Source: Psychroserpens sp.
GTDB taxonomy: Bacteria; Bacteroidota; Bacteroidia; Flavobacteriales; Flavobacteriaceae
Direction of reading: 5' to 3'
NCBI GenBank assembly: GCA_017643165.1
Contig: JAEPNY010000005.1
Span: forward strand, 122,409 to 186,408
Length of the DNA stretch: 64,000 bases
In this document: one piece after another, positions 9,141-16,613 of the stretch
Layout of the letters: each line of letters starts with the position of its first letter
Position numbering within the stretch: the stretch's first letter is position 1
The notes under the pieces: model-generated
Database searches by the model: none
The model's input: the letters and a program-made list of their open reading frames with translations, nothing else
What the model was told of the DNA's origin: nothing
Translations under genes and position numbers: made by a program

Positions 9141-11224
9141 TGAAAGAGGAATCTGTAGTAATTGATACTACCATGAACAAAACAATATTAAAAAAAGGAT
9201 TTTCAAATTTATGCACTGCTAAAGCCATGGCAGAATTATACGAAGCTAATTTTAAGCAGGTTTCAAAGTATGTGCATGCAACATCTCGCGGACATGAAGC
9301 AATTCAGACGGCTCTAGGAATGCAATTATTACCTCAAGATTATGCATTTCCTTATTACCGAGATGATGCCATGTTATTATCATTTGGATTAGAACCTTAT
9401 GATTTGATGCTCCAACTTTTAGCTAAAAAAGAAGATCCGTTTTCGGGAGGTCGTACCTATTATTCGCATCCGAGTTTGAAAGATGAGGATAAACCAAAGA
9501 TTCCGCACCAATCTTCAGCAACCGGAATGCAAGCGATTCCAGCAACAGGTGTTGCGATGGGAATGCAATACAAAGAACTACAGGGCTTAGATGATAAGTC
9601 TATACAAGAAGCGCCTTTAGTGGTTTGTTCATTAGGAGATGCCTCGGTTACAGAAGGCGAGATTGCCGAAGCTTTTCAGATGGCAGCTTTGAAGCAAATG
9701 CCAATTTTATATTTAGTTCAAGACAATGGCTGGGACATTTCTGCAAACGCAGCAGAAACAAGAGCTCAAAACGCATATGAATACGCACAAGGATTTCACG
9801 GCTTGGACGCCATATCGATTGATGGTGCTAACTTTATTGAGAGTTATACAGCTGTAGCTGACGTTATCTCCACAATAAGAAAAGAGCGAAGACCATTTTT
9901 AGTACACGCTAAAGTGCCTTTACTAAACCATCATACCTCTGGTGTAAGAATGGAATGGTATAGAGATGATTTAGATGAAGCTAAGTCACGTGATCCATAT
10001 CCAGTATTGAAACAACAGTTAACGGACAATGGATTTACCGCTCAAGAAGTGAATGCCATTGAAAATGATGCTATTGCTAAAGTTAAATCCGACTTTGCTA
10101 AAGCCCTAGAAGCAGAAGATCCAAAGCCCGAAGATCTTTTCACGCATGATTTTGCTCCAACACCTGTCACAGAAGAGCAAGGAACACGTGAACCAGAAGG
10201 CGCAGATAAGGTAGTCATGGTAGACTGTGCTTTATTTGCAGTTGAGGAACTTATGCGTAAACATAAAGAGTGTTTATTATATGGTCAAGATGTAGGTGGC
10301 AGGCTTGGGGGCGTATTTAGAGAAGCGGCTACACTTGCACAAAAGTTTGGAGATGATCGTGTGTTCAATACACCAATACAAGAAGCATTTATTGTTGGTT
10401 CAACTGTAGGAATGAGTGCTGTTGGTTTAAAACCTATTGTTGAAGTACAATTTGCCGATTATATCTGGCCAGGTTTAAATCAACTATTTACAGAAGTGAG
10501 CCGAAGTTGTTACCTATCGAACGGAAAATGGCCAGTTAGTATGATTCTACGCGTTCCAATTGGAGCTTACGGAAGTGGAGGGCCTTATCATTCCTCGTCG
10601 GTTGAAAGTGTGATTACCAATATTCGCGGGATAAAAATTGCTTATCCAAGTAATGGTGCCGACTTGAAGGGACTAATGAAGGCTGCCTATTATGATCCAA
10701 ATCCTGTAGTTATTCTTGAGCATAAAGGATTGTATTGGTCTAAAGTTCCTGGCACATTAACGGCGACCTCAGTCGAACCTTCAGAAGACTATATACTGCC
10801 TTTCGGACAAGCTTGGGTATTACAAGAAATTTGGAAGCAAGAGGATGTGGAAACTATGACTATAGTAACCTACGGAATGGGTGTGCATTGGGCATATAAT
10901 GCATCGGGAGATTTGAGAATGCGTGACCAAATTGAAATCATCGATTTAAGAACACTATATCCATTAGACGAAAAAACAGTGATGTCTTCAGTCAAAAAGA
11001 CCGGAAAATGTCTTATAGTAACTGAAGAGCCTTCAAATAATAGTTTTGCACGTGCATTAGCTGGGAAGATTCAAGAAGAGTGTTTTAAACATCTTGATGC
11101 TCCTGTAATGACTATTGGAAGTGAAAATATGCCAGCAATACCATTGAATTCAACATTAGAACAAACCATGATTCCGTCAACGGAGAAAGTGAAGGCAAAA
11201 ATTGAAGAGCTATTGTATTATTAG
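9140..11224 (+). CDS. 2-oxo acid dehydrogenase E1, alpha and beta subunits fused
   Basis: Thiamine diphosphate-dependent decarboxylase, 694 residues, with the alpha part (~1-340) and beta part (~355-694) in one chain, an arrangement common in Bacteroidota. Seen: the TPP-binding region GDASVTEGEIAEAF (from residue 166) ending in DNGWDIS with Asn196, and beta-part landmarks FNTPIQEAFIVGS, EVQFADYIWPGLNQL and GSGGPYHSSS. Annotation of such genes is usually 2-oxoisovalerate dehydrogenase. It is the last gene of the paa operon. An internal ATG at codon 12 (MNKTILKKGF) could also be the start, but the first ATG overlaps the E2 stop as elsewhere in the operon. Confidence 0.9.
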   Translation: MKEESVVIDTTMNKTILKKGFSNLCTAKAMAELYEANFKQVSKYVHATSRGHEAIQTALGMQLLPQDYAFPYYRDDAMLLSFGLEPYDLMLQLLAKKEDPFSGGRTYYSHPSLKDEDKPKIPHQSSATGMQAIPATGVAMGMQYKELQGLDDKSIQEAPLVVCSLGDASVTEGEIAEAFQMAALKQMPILYLVQDNGWDISANAAETRAQNAYEYAQGFHGLDAISIDGANFIESYTAVADVISTIRKERRPFLVHAKVPLLNHHTSGVRMEWYRDDLDEAKSRDPYPVLKQQLTDNGFTAQEVNAIENDAIAKVKSDFAKALEAEDPKPEDLFTHDFAPTPVTEEQGTREPEGADKVVMVDCALFAVEELMRKHKECLLYGQDVGGRLGGVFREAATLAQKFGDDRVFNTPIQEAFIVGSTVGMSAVGLKPIVEVQFADYIWPGLNQLFTEVSRSCYLSNGKWPVSMILRVPIGAYGSGGPYHSSSVESVITNIRGIKIAYPSNGADLKGLMKAAYYDPNPVVILEHKGLYWSKVPGTLTATSVEPSEDYILPFGQAWVLQEIWKQEDVETMTIVTYGMGVHWAYNASGDLRMRDQIEIIDLRTLYPLDEKTVMSSVKKTGKCLIVTEEPSNNSFARALAGKIQEECFKHLDAPVMTIGSENMPAIPLNSTLEQTMIPSTEKVKAKIEELLYY

Positions 11225-11290
11225 AATAGAATTTTTCACGTAAATAAGTTGATTTTTGTATATTGAACCTTTAAAACAATAACTAAAATC

Positions 11291-11665
11291 ATGAAAAAAC
11301 ATCTACTAATAGCGGCTTTTGCTTTCTTTCTTATAGGAGGAAGTCAAATGTCATTTGCTCAAACTAAACTTGAAAATCAAAAAGTAGCAATTGAAAATGC
11401 GGATTCTTCAGTTAAGAAAAATGCTCAGAAAGTTATCAACTTATTAGAAAGAGAGGCAAAATTAGATGCGGATCAGAAGACGAAAGTGTACGATATTTTT
11501 GCTGCAGTTGATAAAAAATTAAGAGCCATCGATATGATTGAAGATGCTGAAGAACAGAAACAGAAAAAAACAAAAATGCAAGCGTATATCAATCAGAAGT
11601 TACAACAGGTTTTAACCCAAGAACAATACAAGCTGTATCTCACAAAAACAGCCACTGCATATTAA
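11291..11665 (+). CDS. Small secreted helical protein
   Basis: A 124-residue protein with a Sec signal peptide (MKKHLLIAAFAFFLIGGSQMSFA, cleavage near AQT). The mature part is highly charged and predicted helical, with ELDADQK-like ALLDADQKTKVYDI-type phrasing in which a Leu-Asp-Ala-Asp-Gln segment precedes a helix, and QVLTQEQYKLYL near the end. The pattern LdadQ...LtpeQ resembles Spy/CpxP-like or related periplasmic helical proteins, and resembles the two small proteins near 29 kb. It has its own 66-base upstream region and ends just before a bidirectional terminator. Function unknown; a periplasmic chaperone-like role is only a guess. Confidence 0.72.
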   Translation: MKKHLLIAAFAFFLIGGSQMSFAQTKLENQKVAIENADSSVKKNAQKVINLLEREAKLDADQKTKVYDIFAAVDKKLRAIDMIEDAEEQKQKKTKMQAYINQKLQQVLTQEQYKLYLTKTATAY

Positions 11666-11683
11666 TACAGGAAAGAAAAATTC

Positions 11684-11712
11684 AAAAGCGACCTAAATAG
11701 GTCGCTTTTTTT
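11684..11712. terminator. Bidirectional rho-independent terminator
   Basis: A perfect 11-bp stem (arms 11684-11694 and 11699-11709, core AGCGACCT/AGGTCGCT) with a 4-base loop. A run of T follows on the + strand and a run of A precedes it, so it can end transcripts from both the secreted-protein gene and the convergent SulP gene. Confidence 0.9.
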
Positions 11713-13387
11713 ATATGTTGTATTCTGATAGTGGTTTCGTGAATTTTTCTGGATCTGCTGCGAGGTGGTAACGTGGGTCATCGATGGCTTCGATCACTAC
11801 CTCCTTAAATTTCGGACTCGCTTTGTAGAGTAATACTTTGCAATCCTCGCTTAAGTGTTTTAGCTTAATTGACTTGCCTTCTGCTTCATATTTATTAACG
11901 AGATTAAAAATAGCTTCCAATGCAGAATGATCGCTAATACGAGACTCTACAAAATCTATTTCAACATTCTGAGGGTCGTTTTTTACGTCGAACTTTGAGT
12001 TGAAATTCTGAATAGAGCCAAAGAATAATGGGCCCCAGATTTCATAGGTTTTTGTGCCATCAGGTTGAATTCGTTTACGTGCTCTAATCATCAATGCATT
12101 TTTCCAGGCAAATACTAAGGCAGAGATAATCACACCTGCAATCACCGCTACTGCTAAGTCTTTCCATACTGTTATAGCAGATACAGCTATTAAAACTATG
12201 GCATCCGACAATGGGATCTTTCGTATAATTCTGAAACTACTCCATGCAAATGTTCCAACCACAACCATAAACATCACACCTACAAGCGCTGCAATAGGGA
12301 TCTGTTCGATTAATGGCGCACCAAATAAAACAAAGCAAAGCAAAGCTATAGCTGCTATAGCGCCTGATAATCGTCCGCGTCCTCCAGAGTCAACGTTAAT
12401 TATCGATTGACCGATCATTGCACAACCACCCATGCCTCCAAAAAGCCCGTTAAGAATATTGGCACCACCTTGAGCGATACATTCACGGTTTCCGTTTCCA
12501 CGTGTTTCTGTAATTTCATCAACTAAATTTAAGGTCATCAATGATTCAATAAGACCGACTGCTGCTAATATGACTGCTGTTGAAATGATGAGGTCCCAGT
12601 GACCTGCAAGTGAACCGAATAATCCAAATATTTGGTCTTGAAAAGTTGGTAAACTTCCTTTTAATCCTGAGCCACCACCTTCTCTAATAAAGGAACCTAC
12701 AGTGCTCATTTCTATACCTCCAAAAATTGTAATACAAGCCACAACCACAATCGCTATTAAGGCAGCAGGTATCTTTTTCGTGAGTTTTGGTAGGCCGTAC
12801 ATGATGGCCATTGTCAAACCAATGAATCCCATCATTTTCCAGAATACGGTGTTTGTGAATAAGGCAGATAACCAGCCTGAAGTATCGTTCCAAAATGATA
12901 TTTCTTGTGGTACCGCGTTTGGAAATAATTTCAACTGAGCTAAAAAGATTACGATAGCCAAACCATTCACAAATCCCATCATTACGGGATGTGGAATGAG
13001 TCTGACAAACTTTCCAAGTTTGAAGACACCGGCCATAATTTGAATACCACCAACAAATAGCAATGTAATAAATAGCCATTGTAGGCCTAAATTATCTACT
13101 GGGTTATCCATAGTTAAACCCACTTCATTTCCTTTCTGTATAAGATGAACCATTACCACAGCCATTGCACCAGTTGCTCCTGAGATCATACCTGGTCGTC
13201 CTCCAAAGAGAGCGGTCACAATTCCCATCATAAAAGCGCCATAAAGTCCAACCAATGGATCAACGCCGGCAACGAAGGCAAAAGCCACTGCCTCTGGAAC
13301 TAATGCCAAAGCAACAGTAAGTCCTGAAAGAATATCGTTCTTAGGGTTTTGAGTAAAGTTTTTTCTTGTTTCTTGTCCGAGTATCAT
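11711..13387 (-). CDS. SulP family anion transporter with STAS domain
   Basis: Inner-membrane SLC26/SulP transporter, 558 residues from the start chosen here. It has multiple membrane segments beginning with NDILSGLTVALALVPEAVAF, the SulP landmark SGATGAMAVVM, and a cytoplasmic C-terminal STAS domain (~440-555). Bacterial SulP proteins move sulfate, bicarbonate or other anions; the substrate cannot be read from the sequence. The longer reading from TTG at 13411 is rejected because that TTG lies inside a TATCTTTG promoter element; the ATG at 13387 (MILGQETRKNF) fits. It is monocistronic, bounded by terminators at both ends. Confidence 0.88.
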   Translation of the reverse strand: MILGQETRKNFTQNPKNDILSGLTVALALVPEAVAFAFVAGVDPLVGLYGAFMMGIVTALFGGRPGMISGATGAMAVVMVHLIQKGNEVGLTMDNPVDNLGLQWLFITLLFVGGIQIMAGVFKLGKFVRLIPHPVMMGFVNGLAIVIFLAQLKLFPNAVPQEISFWNDTSGWLSALFTNTVFWKMMGFIGLTMAIMYGLPKLTKKIPAALIAIVVVACITIFGGIEMSTVGSFIREGGGSGLKGSLPTFQDQIFGLFGSLAGHWDLIISTAVILAAVGLIESLMTLNLVDEITETRGNGNRECIAQGGANILNGLFGGMGGCAMIGQSIINVDSGGRGRLSGAIAAIALLCFVLFGAPLIEQIPIAALVGVMFMVVVGTFAWSSFRIIRKIPLSDAIVLIAVSAITVWKDLAVAVIAGVIISALVFAWKNALMIRARKRIQPDGTKTYEIWGPLFFGSIQNFNSKFDVKNDPQNVEIDFVESRISDHSALEAIFNLVNKYEAEGKSIKLKHLSEDCKVLLYKASPKFKEVVIEAIDDPRYHLAADPEKFTKPLSEYNI

Positions 13388-13408
13388 AACGCTTGCCTTA
13401 AAAGTCGG

Positions 13409-13416
13409 CAAAGATA
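13409..13416 (-). promoter_or_regulatory. Bacteroidota -7 promoter element for the SulP gene
   Basis: TATCTTTG on the minus strand matches the Bacteroidota TAnnTTTG -7 consensus exactly. It lies 21 bases upstream of the ATG at 13387. I see no clear TTG at the usual -33 spacing. It argues against the upstream TTG start. Confidence 0.6.
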
Positions 13417-13453
13417 GGATTTTAGAAATAAAGAATTGGTTAAAACAAATTGA

Positions 13454-13487
13454 ACAAAAAAAAGCACCAGCGTTACGCTGATGCTTT
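13454..13487 (-). terminator. Terminator after the DUF4136 lipoprotein gene
   Basis: Arms 13461-13472 and 13476-13487 pair over 12 positions around a TTA loop. The single C/A mismatch on the + strand becomes a G-U pair in the minus-strand RNA. A T tract follows in the minus direction (A run at 13454-13463). Confidence 0.85.
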
Positions 13488-13506
13488 GTGATAAGTTTAG
13501 TCGCTA

Positions 13507-14067
13507 TTAATTCCCCATTTCTGGAGGATATTTTTCCATGACTTTGGTTACGAACTCATTGATACGTTCCTCTTTTTTCTCAACTTTACGAGGAAGATAT
13601 CCAGTTCCCATACCTTGCCATATTAATTCTTTTTTCTTAGCATCTATAAGGTCAATAAAAAGTTTGCCTTCAGTTCTAGTAGACACTGCAGGTTGTTGGT
13701 TCCATCCCCAGCCCCAACCAGGTCCCCAGCCCCAGCCAGGTCCCCAACCCCAGGCTCCCATGCCCCAGGCATTGTTGTAAACATCAACACGTTGTTGCGA
13801 TTTGGTAAAAATACTAACGAGGATATCTGGGTCTTCAGACTTCGTGTATCCCTTAGCAAGTAGTTGACTTTCAATAGCACGCAATATTCTACGTTTATCA
13901 AGATCACTAATTTCGGCTTTGTCAATACCTGTCTTAAAAAATGCAAACGTTTTATAGTTACTGAAATTAACCTCTTTATCATAATCGGCAGCAACTTGGA
14001 CAGAGCTACAGGATGATAGTATAATTACCATCAGCATAGCGGGTAAGAATTTGATAATTTTTTTCAT
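13507..14067 (-). CDS. DUF4136 lipoprotein with Trp/Gly-rich insert
   Basis: Predicted outer-membrane or periplasmic lipoprotein of 186 residues. Lipobox LSSC with Cys20 follows MKKIIKFLPAMLMVIIL. The DUF4136 pattern is clear: VNFSNYKTFAF early, RRILRAIESQLLAKGY in the middle and FIDLIDAKKKELIWQG late. Between them sits a low-complexity insert of tandem GWGPGWGW units (~105-125). DUF4136 has no established biochemical function. An alternative ATG two codons upstream (14073) is equally possible. It lies 14 bases after hutU on the same strand and may be read through from it. Confidence 0.85.
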   Translation of the reverse strand: MKKIIKFLPAMLMVIILSSCSSVQVAADYDKEVNFSNYKTFAFFKTGIDKAEISDLDKRRILRAIESQLLAKGYTKSEDPDILVSIFTKSQQRVDVYNNAWGMGAWGWGPGWGWGPGWGWGWNQQPAVSTRTEGKLFIDLIDAKKKELIWQGMGTGYLPRKVEKKEERINEFVTKVMEKYPPEMGN

Positions 14068-14081
14068 AGTCATTATTTTAT

Positions 14082-16082
14082 TTAAAGTGAACTTAAAAGA
14101 TCATCATCTACCAAATTTGGCAGAGTTACTTTTAAGTTCGGTTCAGATTCCATAGCACGCTTTATTGCAAAAATCGCTTCGTCATTTCGAGCCCAACTCC
14201 GTCTTGCAATTCCATTGTTTACATCCCAAAAAAGCATTCGTTTGAGACGCGTATCAGCTGCTTTAGTACCATCAAGAACCATACCAAAACCGCCATTTAT
14301 AACTTCTCCCCATCCAACACCACCACCATTGTGAATGCTTACCCAAGTTGCACCTCTAAAACTGTCGCCAATAACATTATGAATGGCCATATCTGCGGTA
14401 AATTTGGAACCGTCATAGATATTACTAGTTTCACGATATGGCGAATCTGTTCCAGACACATCGTGATGATCACGACCCAGAATCACAGGACCGATTTCCC
14501 CGTTGGCAATTGCATTGTTGAATGCTTCGGCAATTTTCATTCGTCCTTCTGCGTCAGCATAAAGTATTCTTGCTTGAGAGCCAACCACTAATTGGTTTTC
14601 TTGTGCGCCTTTAATCCATTGGATGTTATCAGACATCTGTTGTTGAATTTCTTCAGGAGAATTACGCTTTATTTCTTCTAATATCTTACATGCAATCGCA
14701 TCAGTTTTCTTTAAATCTTCAGGTGATCCAGACGCACAAACCCATCTAAACGGCCCAAATCCATAATCAAAGCACATAGGTCCCATGATATCTTGAACAT
14801 AAGATGGATATTTAAAGTCAATCCCATTTTCGGCCATAACGTCGGCACCTGCTCTTGAAGCTTCTAGTAAGAAAGCATTACCATAGTCAAAAAAGTAAGT
14901 TCCTTTTGCAGTGTGCTGATTTATGGCAGCTGCATGACGTCGTAAACTTTCTTGGACTTTTATTTTAAATAACTCAGGATTATCGGCCATCATATCATTC
15001 GCCTCATCAAAAGAGAGGCCTACAGGATAATATCCACCAGCCCAAGGGTTGTGAAGTGATGTTTGATCGCTTCCTAAATCAATATGTAGATCTTCTTTAT
15101 CGAATTTTTCCCAAACATCGACTACGTTACCTAAGTAAGCAATAGAGACCGTTTCTTTTGACACTTTGGCTTGTTTAACACGCTCAGTTAATAAATTAAT
15201 ATCCGTGATTTTTTCGTCAATCCAACCTTGGTCTAATCGTACTTGTGCGATTTTCGGATTGACTTCCGCGCAAACTGTTATGCAGCCTGCAATATTACCT
15301 GCTTTTGGTTGTGCACCAGACATGCCACCAAGACCTGAGGTTACAAATAAGTTACCTTGAGGCTCTGATTTTATTTTTCTAAAACCATTAAGTACTGTAA
15401 TTGTGGTGCCATGCACAATTCCTTGAGGACCTATATACATATAACTGCCTGCCGTCATTTGTCCATATTGAGTTACTCCTAATGCGTTAAATCGTTCCCA
15501 ATCATCAGGTTGAGAATAATTTGGAATCATCATTCCGTTTGTAACCACTACTCTTGGTGCTTCTGAATGACTCGGAAATAAACCTAATGGATGTCCTGAA
15601 TACATAACCAAAGTTTGTTCATCGGTCATTTCAGAAAGATACTTCATTGTAAGTCGATACTGTGCCCAATTCGAGAATACACCGCCATTTCCGCCATATG
15701 TTATTAATTCATGAGGATGTTGAGCTACAGCAGGATCCAAATTATTTTGAATCATTAACATTATTGCGGCGGCTTGCTTTGACTGGGCTGGATAATCGTC
15801 AATAGGTCTCGCATACATGTCGTAATCTGGTCGAAAACGATACATATAGATTCTTCCGAATTGATCGAGCTCCTTCTTGAATTCTGGTAATAACAGTTCG
15901 TGGTGCGCAGCATCGAAATATCTTAATGCATTTCGGAGTGCCAGTTTTTCTTCTTCAGAAGTTAATATAGCCTTTCGTTTAGGAGCGTGATTTATAGTGG
16001 GATCATAAGGTTTCAATTCAGGGATTGAATTTGGAATTCCTTCAATAATTTGATCTTTAAACGTTAAGTGGGTTGTTTGCAT
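14082..16082 (-). CDS. hutU: Urocanate hydratase, long type
   Basis: Converts urocanate to imidazolone propionate in histidine degradation; NAD+ is a tightly bound cofactor. It is 666 residues against ~556 for the classical enzyme, which fits the long form found in Bacteroidota. Seen: HELITYGGNGGVFSNWAQY, SGLGGMSGAQPKAGNIAG (NAD site) and the conserved GRDHHDVSGTDSPYRE and GATWVSIHNGGGVGWGE near the end. The stretch equivalent to classical RICW, which carries active-site Cys410 in Pseudomonas, reads ARILYADAEGR, with Leu507 at that place. No other hut gene is in the window. Its ATG overlaps the stop of the upstream DUF5522 gene. Confidence 0.93.
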   Translation of the reverse strand: MQTTHLTFKDQIIEGIPNSIPELKPYDPTINHAPKRKAILTSEEEKLALRNALRYFDAAHHELLLPEFKKELDQFGRIYMYRFRPDYDMYARPIDDYPAQSKQAAAIMLMIQNNLDPAVAQHPHELITYGGNGGVFSNWAQYRLTMKYLSEMTDEQTLVMYSGHPLGLFPSHSEAPRVVVTNGMMIPNYSQPDDWERFNALGVTQYGQMTAGSYMYIGPQGIVHGTTITVLNGFRKIKSEPQGNLFVTSGLGGMSGAQPKAGNIAGCITVCAEVNPKIAQVRLDQGWIDEKITDINLLTERVKQAKVSKETVSIAYLGNVVDVWEKFDKEDLHIDLGSDQTSLHNPWAGGYYPVGLSFDEANDMMADNPELFKIKVQESLRRHAAAINQHTAKGTYFFDYGNAFLLEASRAGADVMAENGIDFKYPSYVQDIMGPMCFDYGFGPFRWVCASGSPEDLKKTDAIACKILEEIKRNSPEEIQQQMSDNIQWIKGAQENQLVVGSQARILYADAEGRMKIAEAFNNAIANGEIGPVILGRDHHDVSGTDSPYRETSNIYDGSKFTADMAIHNVIGDSFRGATWVSIHNGGGVGWGEVINGGFGMVLDGTKAADTRLKRMLFWDVNNGIARRSWARNDEAIFAIKRAMESEPNLKVTLPNLVDDDLLSSL

Positions 16083-16243
16083 TACTTTTTTTTTAAAGTA
16101 GATTTATCAAAGCCATAAGGGCAGTGTCTGCAGCCACTTTCGCAACAATATCCACGTTTTAATAAATATTGTTCAGTGAAGCAGCGATAGCCTTCTGGTG
16201 TGTAATAGAAATCACCGTCTTCTAGCGGAATTATCTTTTTCAT
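16082..16243 (-). CDS. Small Cys-rich DUF5522 protein
   Basis: A 53-residue ORF, MKKIIPLEDGDFYYTPEGYR to DKSTLKKK, ending one base into the hutU ATG (TAATG). It carries the Cys pattern RGYCCESGCRHCPYG, which together with YYTPEGYRCFTEQYLLKRG is the signature of DUF5522 proteins. The CC-x3-C-x2-C cluster could bind a metal or an Fe-S cluster, but no function is established. The coupling to hutU suggests it is made at the same time. It is easily missed by gene callers with a length cutoff. A -7 promoter element lies only 4 bases upstream of the ATG. Confidence 0.85.
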   Translation of the reverse strand: MKKIIPLEDGDFYYTPEGYRCFTEQYLLKRGYCCESGCRHCPYGFDKSTLKKK

Positions 16244-16247
16244 ATTA

Positions 16248-16255
16248 CAAAGATA
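16248..16255 (-). promoter_or_regulatory. -7 promoter element for the DUF5522-hutU operon
   Basis: TATCTTTG on the minus strand is an exact TAnnTTTG match. Only four bases separate it from the ATG of the DUF5522 gene. Transcription usually begins a few bases after this element, so the mRNA may be leaderless or nearly so. Confidence 0.55.
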
Positions 16256-16289
16256 ATGTAAATTGGAATGATTTTAAGCTATACTCTAT

Positions 16290-16613
16290 ATGGTTGTTGT
16301 ATTTAAATACCTAGTTCCTAGAGGATATATTGGTATCACCATTTTTCCGTTCATTTTTTTAAAGAATAGGAAATTAAAGTCAAATTTGGAGTTGATGAAT
16401 CATGAGCGTATTCATTTAAGGCAGCAACTAGAGTTATTAATTGTCTTTTTCTATTTATGGTATGGCATTGAATTTCTAATAAGATTAGTTTACAAAAGAA
16501 ATTGGAAAATAGCGTATCAAAATATATCATTTGAACGAGAAGCTTATGCCAACGAAAATAACCTTGACTATTTGAAGTCTAGGTCTTTCTATAACTATCT
16601 AAAATATATGTAG
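16290..16613 (+). CDS. Tiny membrane protein with HExxH motif (putative minimal gluzincin)
   Basis: A 107-residue protein without a named family that I recognise. A short hydrophobic segment (GYIGITIFPFIFLK, ~12-25) is followed by MNHERIHLRQQLEL, in which His38-Glu39-x-x-His42 is a perfect zinc-protease motif. A long hydrophobic helix follows (LLIVFFYLWYGIEFLIRLVY), then FEREAYANENN (81-91), with a Glu two residues before Ala as in the third-ligand ExxA motif of gluzincins such as M48 and M56. All the pieces of a zinc site fit in half the usual length. It is divergent from DUF5522-hutU. Activity is inference. Confidence 0.65.
   Translation: MVVVFKYLVPRGYIGITIFPFIFLKNRKLKSNLELMNHERIHLRQQLELLIVFFYLWYGIEFLIRLVYKRNWKIAYQNISFEREAYANENNLDYLKSRSFYNYLKYM

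Noticed and set aside
4-11224. The paa operon as a horizontally acquired island
   Set aside because: Base composition, codon use and promoter style look like the rest of the window, and no mobile element or tRNA flanks it.
12684-13079. 131-residue minus-strand ORF inside the SulP gene
   Set aside because: Frame shadow of the transporter; composition rich in His/Trp/Cys with no domain.
13680-13770. GC-rich tandem repeat as a satellite or CRISPR-like array
   Set aside because: It is in frame and encodes GWGPGW units of the DUF4136 lipoprotein; there are no spacers.
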